Source of the DNA: Pyramidobacter porci
GTDB lineage: Bacteria > Synergistota > Synergistia > Synergistales > Dethiosulfovibrionaceae
Assembly: GCF_009695745.1 (NCBI RefSeq)
Contig: NZ_VUNH01000001.1
Coordinates: 1 to 64,000 of the forward strand
Reading direction: 5' to 3'
DNA length: 64,000 nucleotides
Made by a program: the position numbers and the translations under genes
Notes under the pieces: generated by a model
The model's input: only the letters and a program-made list of their open reading frames with translations
Database searches by the model: none
Told to the model about the DNA's origin: nothing
Shown: positions 44,167 to 51,430 of the stretch, piece by piece
How the letters are laid out: each line of letters opens with the position of its first letter
Numbering within the stretch: the first letter of the stretch is position 1

Positions 44167-45933
44167 TTAGGCGTCGCGGCCGTATCGGGGACGGCGTTCC
44201 GAAGTGCGCTCGAAATTCCTTTTGCCAAGACGCTCACCGGAACGATCGAAGCGCCGTTCGCGGCGAGCCCCGCCCAGCCGTGGCTCGCCGGAGATCAGGC
44301 CGCGGTCGATCAGCCGTCGCCGCCCGCCGTCGTCGAGGCTGGCGATCGCCGCGGGGCTCAGCTCCACCTCGGTGTGCGAGTCGCGCATTTTGATGTTGCC
44401 GATCTCGTCGCGGCTGACGCCGAGCGCTGCGCACAGAGCGCCGAGGATGCGGCCGACGGACCATTCCTGGTCGTTCCGCCCCTTGGCGATGCGAATGGAA
44501 AGGCCCTGCCCGCGGAAACGCGCGCGTTCCGTTGCGAGGCCGCGCCGTTCGCCGTCGAAGCGGGAACTTGCGCGCCCTTCACGGCGCACCGCGGCACGCT
44601 CGCGGCGCTGGTCAAGCTCGCGCTGGAGCGAATCTCTGAGGGCGTAGCCCGTGGGGATGTCCTTGACTGCGACCGACAGCAGCTTGGCCGCCAGATCCGC
44701 CGCGTCGTCGCTGCGTTCGAGAAGCGACTCGGCCCAGGCGCGGATCTCCGGCGCGGGAACGATCTCCAGCAACGATTCCTCGCGGCGTTCGCGCTGGATG
44801 ACGCTGATCTCCTGGATGTCGGGGACTTTCAGCCATTCGACCTTCATCTCGGAGCTGCGGATCATGAACTTGAAGCGTCCCGATTCCTGCGGCGTCAGCA
44901 GCAGCAGGTTGCTGCCTTCGTGCCCGGCCCGCCCGGTGCGCCCGGAACGGTGCACGAAGGTCTCCATGTTGTCGGGAAGGCCCAGCTGGATCACGTGGCT
45001 GACGCCCTGCACGTCCAGCCCTCGGGCGGCCACGTTGGTGGCGACCAAAACGGGAATGCGGCCGGTGCGGAAAGATTCCAAGGCGTTGCTGCGTTCGCGC
45101 TGCGTCATGTCGCCGTTCAGCGCCAGAGCCATCAGACCTTCCTCCTGAAGACGCCCCGCCACCTCTCCCGTATCGGTCTTGGTGTGGCAGAATATCAGGC
45201 AGAGCGCCGGCTTCTCCCACAGCAGGATGTTGACCAGCGCTTCCATGCGCTGACGCGAAGGCACCAAATACACACGGTGCACAATGTCTTCGTGCTGCTC
45301 CTCCTCGTGGTTCAGCTCCAGCCGCAACGGCTCCTTGAGATAGCGTTTGCAGAGCGAAAACACCGAGTCGGGCATCGTCGCCGAGAAGAGCCAGGTCTTT
45401 TTGCGGCTCACGGCGGCCTCGAGGATCGCTTCCAGCTCGTCGCGGAAACCCATGTCGAGCATGTTGTCGCCCTCGTCGAGAACCAGCGTCTCGATCTCGC
45501 TCAAGTCGAGCGTGCCGCGGCGGATATGATCGAGAACGCGCCCCGGCGTGCCGACGACGACCGAGGCGCCGCGCCGGAGCTGGAAGATCTGGTGCTCCAT
45601 GCTCATGCCGCCGACGATGCTCACCGTGCCGATGCCCCTGATGCGGCCTAAAAATTCCGATTCGCCGGCGTTCTGCATGGCCAGCTCGCGCGTCGGCGAG
45701 AGCACCAGCAGACGGGGCTTTTTGCCGCCGCCTTCGAGTTCGCTCAGCAGCGGCAGAAGAAAAGCCAGCGTCTTGCCGGAACCCGTGCGCGCCTGCACGA
45801 CCATGTCCGTGTCCAGATTGGGCTGCGACAGAACCTGCGCCTGAACCGGCGTCGGCGTCGTAAAGCCTCGTTGATCGAGAGCGGCAAGAAAACTCTCGGG
45901 CAGATTGAAATCTCTAAAACTTGCTGCGGTCAC
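44167..45933 (-). CDS. DEAD-box RNA helicase (DeaD/CsdA type)
   Basis: The 588-residue protein has the helicase motifs in order: Q motif (FRDFNLPESFLAAL, TPTPVQAQ), ARTGSGKTLAFLLP, PTRELAMQ, GTPGRVLDH, motif II as VLDEGDNMLDMGF, SATMP, and HRSGRTGRAGHEG. The C-terminus has a DbpA-like RNA-binding domain (SVGRILGALCAALGVSRDEIGNIKM) and an Arg/Gly-rich tail. Such enzymes help ribosome assembly and mRNA unfolding at low temperature. Motif II reads DEGD instead of DEAD. A GTG at 45933 with GGGAGGAA seven bases upstream is the likely start, after a leader of about 100 bases. Confidence 0.9.
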   Translation of the reverse strand: MTAASFRDFNLPESFLAALDQRGFTTPTPVQAQVLSQPNLDTDMVVQARTGSGKTLAFLLPLLSELEGGGKKPRLLVLSPTRELAMQNAGESEFLGRIRGIGTVSIVGGMSMEHQIFQLRRGASVVVGTPGRVLDHIRRGTLDLSEIETLVLDEGDNMLDMGFRDELEAILEAAVSRKKTWLFSATMPDSVFSLCKRYLKEPLRLELNHEEEQHEDIVHRVYLVPSRQRMEALVNILLWEKPALCLIFCHTKTDTGEVAGRLQEEGLMALALNGDMTQRERSNALESFRTGRIPVLVATNVAARGLDVQGVSHVIQLGLPDNMETFVHRSGRTGRAGHEGSNLLLLTPQESGRFKFMIRSSEMKVEWLKVPDIQEISVIQRERREESLLEIVPAPEIRAWAESLLERSDDAADLAAKLLSVAVKDIPTGYALRDSLQRELDQRRERAAVRREGRASSRFDGERRGLATERARFRGQGLSIRIAKGRNDQEWSVGRILGALCAALGVSRDEIGNIKMRDSHTEVELSPAAIASLDDGGRRRLIDRGLISGEPRLGGARRERRFDRSGERLGKRNFERTSERRPRYGRDA

Positions 45934-46042
45934 TTCGTAATTCCTCCCAGAATCGCAAGGGATTTCCAAAGGACCGCCCACCGTGAGCCGCCCCTGGCGT
46001 TTCATCCCTGAATCATGACGCTGAAATCGCGCCAAAAAAATA

Positions 46043-46071
46043 ATTATGATTGTTTTGTGCGTGTTTGTCAA
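46043..46071 (-). promoter_or_regulatory. Predicted promoter of the DEAD-box helicase gene
   Basis: On the minus strand TTGACA and CATAAT lie 17 bases apart, leaving about 100 bases of untranslated leader, as often seen for cold-induced helicase genes. The rest of 45934-46178 shows no gene. Confidence 0.75.
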
Positions 46072-46178
46072 TGCTTGGAGAAAAATCGATGGCGAACCAT
46101 AAGCTGAAATCGAGAGATACCCCCTTAGACCGCCGGACTTTCTAGAAGTTCTCCCCATTCGCACCGGAGCTCGAACGA

Positions 46179-46206
46179 TTGACAGCCAGTCTGCTTAATA
46201 TATAAT
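46179..46206 (+). promoter_or_regulatory. Strong predicted promoter of the methyltransferase gene
   Basis: Consensus TTGACA and TATAAT are separated by 16 bases, with a leader of about 145 bases before the ATG. Confidence 0.85.
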
Positions 46207-46357
46207 AGAAGCAATCTCTGTAATTGAGAAGAGTCTTTTTTGTCGTGCGATAAGCGCAGAGACGGCGAAGTTTATTGTAAAGCCTTGGGGACAAATTGCG
46301 CCGCCTGTCGCGGTTCCGTTGGAAAAGAGCTGGAGAATTTTTGCGAGGTATGAATCG

Positions 46358-47164
46358 ATGAACGACATAAAGGGTATCTGCGTCAGGAAACTGTCGAAGC
46401 CGCGGCAGGACATGGAAAAATCCAATGCCATGTGGAACAAGCGGGCGCGCGAGTTTCGAAAGATCTCCTCCAATGCCGGCGGCGACCAAGTTTTTGATCT
46501 TTTCAGAGCGAAGGCCGAGCTGAAAGGCCGCAGCGTGATCGATATCGGCTGCGGGGCGGGGCGCTATTTGAAGCGCCTCCTCGACGAGGGCGCGCTTGCC
46601 GAGGGGCTGGAACCCTCCGTGGAGATGGCGAGAGAAGCGCGGGACTTCATCTCGCAGTCGGGATACGACGGCGCGGCGGTGACCATCTACAACGTCGCCT
46701 TTCAGGACTTTGCGCCCGGGAAGAAATACGACTACGTGTTCATATCCAACAGCCCCGTCATCTCATATTACGAGAATTATCCCCGGATTATCGACCTGGC
46801 TCGAAAGGGGATCTTCATCAGCTCGTGGCTCAGGATCGAAGACCTGTTTCTGGAAAAAGTCGCGGCGGGGCTGGGACGGACGCCGCATACGCACGGAGGC
46901 TGTGACATCGTCTATTTCCTGAATCTCCTGCTGGCCGACGGCTATTATCCCGACTTCTGGACGAGCGTAAAACGCAGGGAAGAGCGCGTCGATCCCGAAA
47001 ATTTTTACCTGCGCTACGCGAGCTGGCTTTACGGCCCCGAATACGGCGAGAAAGAGCTGGACAGGGTCAAAAAAGAAATCGATAAGCATTTGGGAGACGA
47101 TAAAAAAGTCGCCGTGTCGAGCACAAATGTCATGGGGGTACTGTATCTCGATCTGCTGAAATAA
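46358..47164 (+). CDS. Class I SAM-dependent methyltransferase
   Basis: The 268-residue protein has the SAM-binding motif SVIDIGCGAGRYLKRLLDEG near residue 57, then GLEPSVEMAREA (motif II) and YDYVFISNSPVISYYENY. The substrate is unknown; the opening EKSNAMWNKRAREFRK resembles small-molecule methyltransferases of anaerobes. The ATG at 46358 has GAGGT about ten bases upstream. Cysteines and an HGGC motif lie near residue 180. It stands alone, with its own promoter and the 25-bp terminator at 47284. Confidence 0.85.
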   Translation: MNDIKGICVRKLSKPRQDMEKSNAMWNKRAREFRKISSNAGGDQVFDLFRAKAELKGRSVIDIGCGAGRYLKRLLDEGALAEGLEPSVEMAREARDFISQSGYDGAAVTIYNVAFQDFAPGKKYDYVFISNSPVISYYENYPRIIDLARKGIFISSWLRIEDLFLEKVAAGLGRTPHTHGGCDIVYFLNLLLADGYYPDFWTSVKRREERVDPENFYLRYASWLYGPEYGEKELDRVKKEIDKHLGDDKKVAVSSTNVMGVLYLDLLK

Positions 47165-47283
47165 CCCGTGAGCCTGTGAAGGAGAAACGCGAACACTGGA
47201 ATTTTCCCGCGACGATAACGGCGCCACGCGAATCCGCCGCGGAGTGTCGCTGGATGCGCCGCGAGCCCCGGCGCAGTCGTCGA

Positions 47284-47336
47284 ACGAAAAAGCGGCCCCG
47301 TGCGAATCCAAGATTCGCACGGGGCCGCTTTTTCGT
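47284..47336. terminator. 25-bp perfect palindromic terminator
   Basis: Arms of 25 bases (from ACGAAAAAGCGG outward ends to GAATC) pair without mismatch around CAA. A-run and T-run edges allow use for the methyltransferase gene (+) and tRNA-Leu (-). Confidence 0.85.
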
Positions 47337-47346
47337 ATCCACAATT

Positions 47347-47431
47347 TGGTGCGGGGGGGGGGAATCGAACCCCCATGGATTGCTCCACAAGATCCTTAGT
47401 CTTGCGCGTCTGCCAATTCCGCCACCTCCGC
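47347..47431 (-). tRNA. tRNA-Leu (anticodon AAG)
   Basis: The 85-nt class II cloverleaf has acceptor GCGGAGG/CCCCCGC, the leucine-type D arm (GCGG AATTGGCAGA CGC), anticodon stem CAAGA/TCTTG with loop CTAAGGA, long variable arm TGGAGCAATCCAT, T loop TTCGATT, discriminator A and an encoded CCA. The anticodon (47395-47397) reads AAG. Position 5 gives an A:C mismatch in the acceptor stem, next to a run of ten Gs on the plus strand, so a base-call error is possible. Confidence 0.88.
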
Positions 47432-47443
47432 GTGACACAGGGC

Positions 47444-47471
47444 ATTATACCACGCGTTCGATTTGCGTCAA
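47444..47471 (-). promoter_or_regulatory. Predicted promoter of tRNA-Leu
   Basis: On the minus strand TTGACG and TATAAT are 16 bases apart, just upstream of the tRNA. Confidence 0.8.
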
Positions 47472-47555
47472 GTCCTTAAAACAAAACCCTCCACGGAGAA
47501 GCGGCGAAACGGAGCAATGCAAAGAGAATATTAAGCTTATTGTGATATTGTTCGC

Positions 47556-47972
47556 GGAAGTCGGGCTGAATAGGGAAGGAGCAGACGATGAATGCCGTCT
47601 TTTATGTCAGAGGAACGTTGAAATTGATAAGATACCCCACAGTCTTTCTCGTGAGTTTCATATATGAAAGAAGCTGTGCGGTATGAAACGGTAAAAGACT
47701 TTCTACGGCTTTGAGTTCGATGATTATTTGGCTGTTGAGTATGTCCAAACATAGGCATCGTTGATCTGAAGCTGCTTGAATGTAAAATTGACGGGAACTT
47801 CGGTTTCAACTTTGAGGCGTCGCAATCGGAGTTCGTGAACGAGGCATGTCTGATAGACTCGCTCCAGAAGTCCGGGGCCCAGAAATTTGTGTACGGCGAA
47901 TACCCCGTTGACGATTTCATCACATAAAGAGTTGAGATCAGGGGAAATTACTTGTACCCTATAGTTTGTCAT
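47556..47972 (-). pseudogene. Frameshifted GxxExxY-family gene
   Basis: The minus strand starts with ATG overlapping the MATE stop and codes for NSLCDEIVNGVFAVHKFLG, PGLLERVYQTCLVHELRLR and VETEVPVNF before a frame change near residue 70. A second frame continues [20 protein letters not shown] and [19 protein letters not shown] to INFNVPLT, and a third continues KDGIHRLLLP. Together these spell the full GxxExxY protein (PGLLERVY and IIELKAVE are the signatures). At least two frameshifts break the gene. Confidence 0.8.
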
Positions 47973-49378
47973 TCTCCGCTTCTCCGTTTCTCTGTGGTCG
48001 AATTTGTTCTAACTGCGGGCGTCTGCGCGCGCATCCAGGTGAGGTAAGCTCTGACAAGAGGGATGGAGAAACAGGCGCAGAGGACGTCGGCGACAGGCTG
48101 GCTGATCTGGATGCCGGTCAGGCCGATGAAGCGGGGCAGGATATACACGCAAGGGATAAAAAAGAAGCCGCGGCGGGCGCCGGAGAGGAACGACGCCTCT
48201 TTGTAGCGCCCGGTGACTTGAAACAGCATGTCGGTAAGGGCAGTTACGGGCAAAGTGACGAGCGTCACGCAGTGGGCGCGGAAGGCAAAGGTGCCGATCT
48301 CGGAGACGCGCGGATCGGCGTTCTGAAATGAGGCGATGACCTGCGGCGCGAAGACGAAGAAAAACGCCGCCAGGCACGACAGCACGATCAGCCCGGTGCG
48401 GGCGCAGAACTTGTACGCTTCGACGACGCGGTCGTAGCGCCGGGCGCCGAAGTTGTAGCCCGCGACCGGCTGAAATCCCTGTCCGAAACCGATCAGAATC
48501 GAGCCGATGAACATGGACACGCGCATGACGATGGCCATGGCCGCAAGGGCGGCGTCGCCGTAGACGGCCGCGCTGGTGTTCAGCGCGATGCTGGCCAGCG
48601 AGGCCATACCCTGGCGGAACAGTGTCGGCATGCCGGTGCGGGCGATCAAACCGTAAAAAGCGGGCGAACGGGACACGTAGCGCGTGCCGATGCGCAGCAC
48701 CGTGCGCTTGAAGACAAAGTGCGACATCAGAATGGAAAAACTGACGCACTGGCTCAGCACGGTCGCGATCGCGGCGCCGGCGATGCCCATCTTGAACGTG
48801 AAGATGAACAGCGGGTCCAGCACGACGTTCAGCAGGCCGCCGGTGACGATGCCGAGCATGGCGAAGAACGCCTTGCCTTCGGAACGCAGGTTGGTGTTCA
48901 TGACGAACGACGTCGTCATCAGCGGTGCACCGAGCAGGATCCAGCGGGCGTATTCGCGCGCGAAGGGCAGAATGGTTTCCGTCGAGCCGAGCAGCCTCAT
49001 AAAAGGATCCAGCCAGATCAGGCCGCCGGTGGTGACCAGCAAGCCAAACGCAAGCGCGGCGAAAAACGCCGACGAAGTGGCCGTGCGGGCTTCGTCATTT
49101 TTTCGTTCGCCCAGACGCCGCGAGGCGATGCTGCCGGCTCCCATGCCGAACATGAAACCGATCGCCTGAATGATGGCCATCAGCGAATAAACCACGCCGA
49201 CGGCGCCGGCGGCGCTGGTGCCGATGCGGGCCACGAAGAACGTATCGGCCATGTTGTAGAAGGAAGTGATCAGCATGCTGCAGATGGTCGGAAAGGCCAG
49301 GCTGAGAATCAGGGGCCGCAGAGCTGACTGAGTCATCTTGATGAACTGTTGCTGTGCAGCGTCGGGGAAGTTGTTCAT
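47969..49378 (-). CDS. MATE-family multidrug efflux transporter
   Basis: The 469-residue protein has about twelve membrane helices arranged as two similar halves, with LAFPTICSMLITSFYNMADT in the first helix and LDPLFIFTFKMGIAGAAIAT in the middle, typical of the DinF/NorM-like MATE group. These export cationic compounds using Na+ or H+ gradients. GGAG lies before the ATG at 49378. The stop overlaps the start of the broken GxxExxY gene (ATGA), so the two were probably one unit. The upstream gap shows no clear promoter for it. Confidence 0.92.
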   Translation of the reverse strand: MNNFPDAAQQQFIKMTQSALRPLILSLAFPTICSMLITSFYNMADTFFVARIGTSAAGAVGVVYSLMAIIQAIGFMFGMGAGSIASRRLGERKNDEARTATSSAFFAALAFGLLVTTGGLIWLDPFMRLLGSTETILPFAREYARWILLGAPLMTTSFVMNTNLRSEGKAFFAMLGIVTGGLLNVVLDPLFIFTFKMGIAGAAIATVLSQCVSFSILMSHFVFKRTVLRIGTRYVSRSPAFYGLIARTGMPTLFRQGMASLASIALNTSAAVYGDAALAAMAIVMRVSMFIGSILIGFGQGFQPVAGYNFGARRYDRVVEAYKFCARTGLIVLSCLAAFFFVFAPQVIASFQNADPRVSEIGTFAFRAHCVTLVTLPVTALTDMLFQVTGRYKEASFLSGARRGFFFIPCVYILPRFIGLTGIQISQPVADVLCACFSIPLVRAYLTWMRAQTPAVRTNSTTEKRRSGE

Positions 49379-49628
49379 GTTAGGTCGAACTCCTTAAATG
49401 ATTTCGCTAAATTGTCGGTAATCATAAGATGCTTTTTTAATGAAAGGCATTATTGAAAATGCAGCACTTCGCACCGCGCTGCCGCAAAGGCGTACGCCGT
49501 CCGCCTTCATATCGTTTTCGAGGCGCCTTCGTCATCACAAAAAGAGCGCGGAATCTTTGTCCTTTTTAATGAAAACCAGTGCGAGAGGACGACTGAATTC
49601 CTGTCTATACTGCCAGGCGTTTTTGTGA

Positions 49629-49648
49629 TATAGTCTAGCAATACTATA
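49629..49648. promoter_or_regulatory. Inverted repeat upstream of the Rrf2 gene, possible operator
   Basis: TATAGT and ACTATA are perfect complements with an eight-base spacer, about 100 bases before the Rrf2 start. A TTGTGA lies just upstream and TATACG overlaps the right arm as a possible promoter, so the repeat may be an autoregulatory site. The rest of 49379-49744 holds no gene. Confidence 0.4.
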
Positions 49649-49744
49649 CGCATAAACGAAGATGATCATTTTGTCCGGGAGGTACATTACGGATTTTTGT
49701 CCGATGAAGTTTGTCGAACCCGACAGAGACGGAGGTTCTTTTCA

Positions 49745-50200
49745 ATGAAAGTTTCAACAAGGGCTCATTACGGACTGCGCGCGGTCATCGCTATCTCCGA
49801 AATGGCCCGGAGCGGGCTGCCGGTCAGCGTCAGCGACGTGGCCAGGGCCGAGAATCTTTCTGACACGTATCTGGAGCAGCTGGTATCCAAACTGCGCCGC
49901 GCCGGGATTTTGCGCAGTTACAGGGGCGCTCGCGGCGGCTATGAATTGGTTCGCGATCCTGATACGATCACGGTCGCCGAGGTGCTGAAAGCCGCCGGCG
50001 AACAGATCGTCTTTCCCGAGTGCACGACGCCGGAGGGGTGCGAGTTGGCGCACCAGCGCGGCCATGTCTGCGCTTCTTCCCATTTCTGGCAGAATCTTAA
50101 TTCTATGGTGAACAAAATCGCCGAAGAAACGACAGTCGGCAGTTTGATCCGGAACTACGAAGAAGAGATGGGAAAAATGCAGGCCGAAAACCGGCAATGA
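49745..50200 (+). CDS. Rrf2-family regulator with three IscR-like cysteines
   Basis: The 151-residue protein has the Rrf2 winged helix (MKVSTRAHYGLRAVIAIS, LSDTYLEQLVSKLRRAGIL, RSYRGARGGYEL) and three cysteines at about 93, 99 and 109, close to the Cys92/98/104 set that holds the 2Fe-2S cluster in IscR. It may therefore sense iron-sulphur status or oxidants. No isc or suf genes are adjacent; it stands alone between a promoter-like region and the terminator at 50227. ACGGAGG precedes the ATG. Confidence 0.9.
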   Translation: MKVSTRAHYGLRAVIAISEMARSGLPVSVSDVARAENLSDTYLEQLVSKLRRAGILRSYRGARGGYELVRDPDTITVAEVLKAAGEQIVFPECTTPEGCELAHQRGHVCASSHFWQNLNSMVNKIAEETTVGSLIRNYEEEMGKMQAENRQ

Positions 50201-50226
50201 CGCGGTGGAGCTGGAGCGAATAACGG

Positions 50227-50257
50227 AATCCCTGTCTGCTGAGACAGGGATTTTTTG
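50227..50257 (+). terminator. Terminator after the Rrf2 gene
   Basis: AATCCCTGTCT and AGACAGGGATT pair around GCTG and are followed by TTTT. Confidence 0.9.
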
Positions 50258-50264
50258 TCGGTAG

Positions 50265-50624
50265 CTACAGGCTGCCTTCGCAAAGTTCAATGATCTCGCC
50301 GTCGGGACCGCTGAGAAAACAATTGCGGGCATGATCCCCCATGGGGCCGACAGGGCCGGCGGCAAAGCCGCAGCCACTGAGGCGCCGGAGGGCGTCCTCC
50401 ATAGACGGGACGGAAATTGCCAAATGATTGCGCCCTGGAACGCGTTCGTCACCGGGCTTGCAGATCAGCTCTACGGAGAAGTCCGCAAACCTGACGAAGA
50501 CCAGATGGGATCCCGAAGGCATTTTGAACTCCTTGTCCTTCGTGCCGCCGAGGGCATCGACATAGAAACGAAGCGACCGATGAAGATCCTGCACGCGAAT
50601 CCCGACGTGGGCCATTGAATACAT
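50265..50624 (-). CDS. VOC/glyoxalase-fold protein
   Basis: The 119-residue protein shows the glyoxalase pattern: HVGIRVQDLHRSLRFYVDAL near the start, ELICKPG in the middle, NHLAISVPSMEDALRRL, then GPDGEIIELCE. Two histidines and two glutamates fall where glyoxalase I metal ligands are expected, so lactoylglutathione lyase or a related lyase is possible; the substrate cannot be fixed. AGGAGG lies eight bases before the ATG at 50624. It is convergent with the Rrf2 gene. The stretch 50625-50840 upstream shows no gene. Confidence 0.83.
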   Translation of the reverse strand: MYSMAHVGIRVQDLHRSLRFYVDALGGTKDKEFKMPSGSHLVFVRFADFSVELICKPGDERVPGRNHLAISVPSMEDALRRLSGCGFAAGPVGPMGDHARNCFLSGPDGEIIELCEGSL

Positions 50625-50840
50625 GAGCAACCATCCTCCTTCGTGAAAAAGCAAAAAAAATGAGACTTTTTCGATGTTCTTTATCATAGCAGAAATTTTC
50701 TCATTTTGCAGTATCAGGAAGAGCCGTATGTGCTTTTAGAAATGGCTTTTACTGCAAAAATTTGTATTATGCCCCTTCCACAAGCCATGGAAGAGGCCGT
50801 CTCAGAACGCGAAATCAGCAAAAATCCGCTGCTGGGGGGC

Positions 50841-50868
50841 TTGTCAGGCGCGAATGCTGTGATATACT
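50841..50868 (+). promoter_or_regulatory. Predicted promoter of the HU gene
   Basis: TTGTCA and TATACT are separated by 16 bases, 43 bases before the HU ATG. Confidence 0.8.
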
Positions 50869-50910
50869 CACATCGTTAAGTACCAAATCCTGTGTGGAGG
50901 TGTCTGAAAA

Positions 50911-51249
50911 ATGACAAAGGCTGAATTGGTTGAGTTCGTAAGGGAAAAGACGAATCTTCGCAAGGTTGACGCTGCCAACGCGGTGGCCGCCATGCTTGCA
51001 GGCGTGAAGGACACGCTGCAGAAGCAGGGCAAGGTCCAGATCGTGGGCTTTGGCACTTTCGAGGTACGTCAGCGCAGCGCTCGTACGGGGCGCAATCCTC
51101 AGGATCCTTCCAAGACTGTCCACATCCCCGCCAAGAAAGTGCCTGTTTTCAAGGCCGGCAAGCTTCTGCGCGAGGCCGTCGATGCCACCGTCGCCAAGAA
51201 AGCTGCCAAGAAGCCCGCTCCCAAGGCCGCCAAGAAGGGCAAGAAGTAG
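50911..51249 (+). CDS. hup: HU-family DNA-binding protein with a Lys/Ala tail
   Basis: HU bends and compacts DNA. The 112 residues begin MTKAELVEFVREKTNL and include the core GFGTFEVRQRSARTGRNPQ that forms the DNA-gripping arms. After the normal end (about residue 92) there is a tail of alternating Lys, Ala and Pro (AKKAAKKPAPKAAKKGKK), as in histone-like HU variants. GGAGGTG precedes the ATG. It has its own promoter and terminator, and strong use is expected. Confidence 0.94.
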   Translation: MTKAELVEFVREKTNLRKVDAANAVAAMLAGVKDTLQKQGKVQIVGFGTFEVRQRSARTGRNPQDPSKTVHIPAKKVPVFKAGKLLREAVDATVAKKAAKKPAPKAAKKGKK

Positions 51250-51284
51250 TCTCTCCCTCAACCAAGGTTTCATCAGTCCAAACG

Positions 51285-51320
51285 AAAAGAGCGTTCCGGT
51301 TTTGCCGGGGCGCTCTTTTT
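51285..51320 (+). terminator. Terminator after the HU gene
   Basis: AAAAGAGCG...CCGG pairs with CCGG...CGCTCTTTT around a short loop and ends in a T-run. Confidence 0.85.
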
Positions 51321-51367
51321 AGTTTCGTCGGGCGCGGATGACGCGGCTGCGGCGAGGCGGCGCAAAC

Positions 51368-51396
51368 TTCACAGGATTTAGGCGATGGGATATAAT
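51368..51396 (+). promoter_or_regulatory. Predicted promoter of the acyl-CoA synthetase gene
   Basis: TTCACA and a perfect TATAAT are separated by 17 bases, 34 bases before the ATG. Confidence 0.75.
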
Positions 51397-51430
51397 TTTC
51401 ACGTCATGGAGAACGCAGGGAGGGATCGCT

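Noticed and set aside
49440-49628. 62-residue frame on the plus strand before the Rrf2 gene
   Set aside because: No binding site before the ATG, no motifs, and it lies in the AT-rich upstream region.
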